Below the pieces are notes generated by a model that was given only the letters and a program-made list of their open reading frames with translations, was not told the origin of the DNA and did not search any database. A stretch of 64,000 nt of DNA from Flavobacterium weaverense (GTDB taxonomy: Bacteria; Bacteroidota; Bacteroidia; Flavobacteriales; Flavobacteriaceae): assembly GCF_003688495.1 (NCBI RefSeq), contig NZ_REFH01000007.1, forward strand, positions 434,001-498,000, written 5' to 3'. Below, in pieces: positions 63,114 through 64,000 of this stretch. Both the position numbers and the translations under genes were made by a program. Position 1 is the first letter of the stretch; each line of letters opens with the position of its first letter.

Positions 63114-63267
63114 ACTACAAAAATACAAACAGTTATTTATAATAGCAAAATTTTAATTTTACTAAAAAGTTTAAATTATTAGCGTTTTTAATAGTTTGAA
63201 ATGGGAAAATGTTAATAACTTAAAGGCTTTAAAAGGTAATTTAACGCTTATCTAATTTGCGTTTTTA

Positions 63268-63275
63268 TATATTTG
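63268..63275 (+). promoter_or_regulatory. Candidate -7 box for gyrB
   Basis: TATATTTG is an exact TAnnTTTG match 39 bases before the gyrB ATG at 63314. The -33 region is weak. Confidence 0.45.
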
Positions 63276-63313
63276 CGTGTTAGACAAAAATTACATTTTT
63301 TTAGAATAAAAAT

Positions 63314-64000
63314 ATGAGCGAAGAAATCAAGAAGGACAGTTATTCAGCAGATAGTATTCAAGCATTAGAGGGAATGGAGCACGTAAGAATGCGTCCTTCG
63401 ATGTATATTGGAGATGTGGGTGTTCGAGGTCTGCATCATTTAGTTTATGAAGTAGTAGATAACTCTATCGATGAGGCAATGGGCGGCCATTGTGATACAA
63501 TTATTGTAGATATAAATGAGGACGGATCAATTTCTGTGGAAGATAATGGACGTGGTATACCAGTTGGGATTCATAAAAAAGAAGGTGTTTCGGCACTGGA
63601 AGTTGTAATGACTAAAATTGGTGCTGGTGGAAAATTTGATAAAGACTCTTATAAAGTTTCTGGAGGACTTCACGGTGTTGGGGTTTCTGTAGTGAATGCT
63701 TTGTCAAAACATTTACGTGCAACTGTTTATAGTGCTGATGGTAATGTTTATGAGCAAGAATATGAAAAAGGAAAGGCGCTTTATCCAGTAAAACAAATTG
63801 GAGTAGCTGGTAAAAGAGGAACTGTAGTGACTTTTTATCCAGATCCAACAATTTTCACACAAACAGTTGAGTATTCTTATGATACTTTATCTGCTAGAAT
63901 GCGTGAATTGTCTTATTTGAATAAAGGTATTACAATTACGTTTACAGATAGAAGAGAAAAAGATAAAGACGGAAATTTCGTTTCAGAGGTTTTTCATTCT
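63314..64000 (+). CDS. gyrB: DNA gyrase subunit B (5' part)
   Basis: 229 codons to the end of the window, no stop. It begins [20 protein letters not shown]. The GHKL ATPase motifs are present: [14 protein letters not shown] (Asn/Asp, Mg and ATP), [10 protein letters not shown], and [18 protein letters not shown]. Together with GyrA it introduces negative supercoils. The C-terminal Toprim part is outside the window. Confidence 0.97.
   Translation, partial: MSEEIKKDSYSADSIQALEGMEHVRMRPSMYIGDVGVRGLHHLVYEVVDNSIDEAMGGHCDTIIVDINEDGSISVEDNGRGIPVGIHKKEGVSALEVVMTKIGAGGKFDKDSYKVSGGLHGVGVSVVNALSKHLRATVYSADGNVYEQEYEKGKALYPVKQIGVAGKRGTVVTFYPDPTIFTQTVEYSYDTLSARMRELSYLNKGITITFTDRREKDKDGNFVSEVFHS

Noticed and set aside
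1..64000. Defence island, prophage or integrative element
   Set aside because: No integrase, transposase, restriction, toxin-antitoxin or phage structural genes were recognised, and the single tRNA shows no attachment-site repeat that I could find.

Overview
The window looks like a chromosomal segment of a Flavobacteriaceae bacterium, most likely Flavobacterium or a close relative. The evidence is the AT-rich DNA, tandem SusC/SusD outer-membrane pairs, a PorV/PorQ-type protein, many Bacteroidota-type lipoproteins, promoters of the TTTG-N18/19-TAnnTTTG type instead of the sigma-70 consensus, weak Shine-Dalgarno sequences, and core genes (lptB, tatC, kpsF, recQ, purA, spoT, ftsE, asnB, gyrB) in an arrangement familiar from that family. 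Most of the window is housekeeping DNA. I see no prophage, insertion sequence, CRISPR array or defence island.

Layout. 1-7.2 kb: the end of one SusC/SusD pair, then a complete second pair, closed by a strong terminator. 7.2-9.8 kb: a decayed 3' remnant of a sugar transferase, then an Lnb/DUF4105 membrane protein and a PorV/PorQ-like barrel on the minus strand. 10-17 kb: envelope and lipid genes (pssA, GH25 lysozyme, a minus-strand kpsF-tatC-cmd-lptB cluster) and a divergent recQ. 17-24 kb: redox and metabolism (FAD enzyme, exported MsrA/MsrB, Idi, a PTPS/QueD homologue, peroxiredoxin, ManA). 24 kb: tRNA-Thr(UGU). 24-32 kb: small membrane and lipoproteins, an M61 peptidase, PPK2, a MATE exporter. 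32-38.5 kb: an LTA-synthase-like enzyme, MeaB, AEC and MFS transporters, 1-Cys peroxiredoxin. 38.5-46.7 kb, all on the minus strand: EamA transporter, NUDIX, purA, a Fur-family regulator, spoT, a serine hydrolase, an RNA methyltransferase. 46.9-49.5 kb: TRIC channel, a truncated FemAB/GNAT-like gene running tail-to-tail into a GT2 glycosyltransferase, and ftsE. 49.7-55.5 kb: a 1004-residue TPR protein, PhzF, and a plugless TonB-receptor-like barrel. 55.6-64 kb: DUF2911, a GreA-C-like protein, an amidohydrolase lipoprotein, two tandem asparagine synthetases, a TrmH methyltransferase, and the start of gyrB.

The main themes are envelope biogenesis (LPS precursor synthesis and export, phosphatidylserine, lipoprotein processing, Tat export, SusCD uptake) and oxidative-stress repair (two peroxiredoxins, exported MsrA/B, an AhpD-like protein and a Fur-family regulator). 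The most informative irregularities are two scars of lost polysaccharide-type genes (7.2 kb and 48.0 kb), the asnB duplication with matching promoter architecture, several non-ATG start decisions supported by promoter positions, and a tRNA with two stem mismatches. I did not find a convincing undescribed multi-gene system; the TPR/PhzF/barrel locus and the stand-alone GreA-C-like protein are the best candidates for unknown function.
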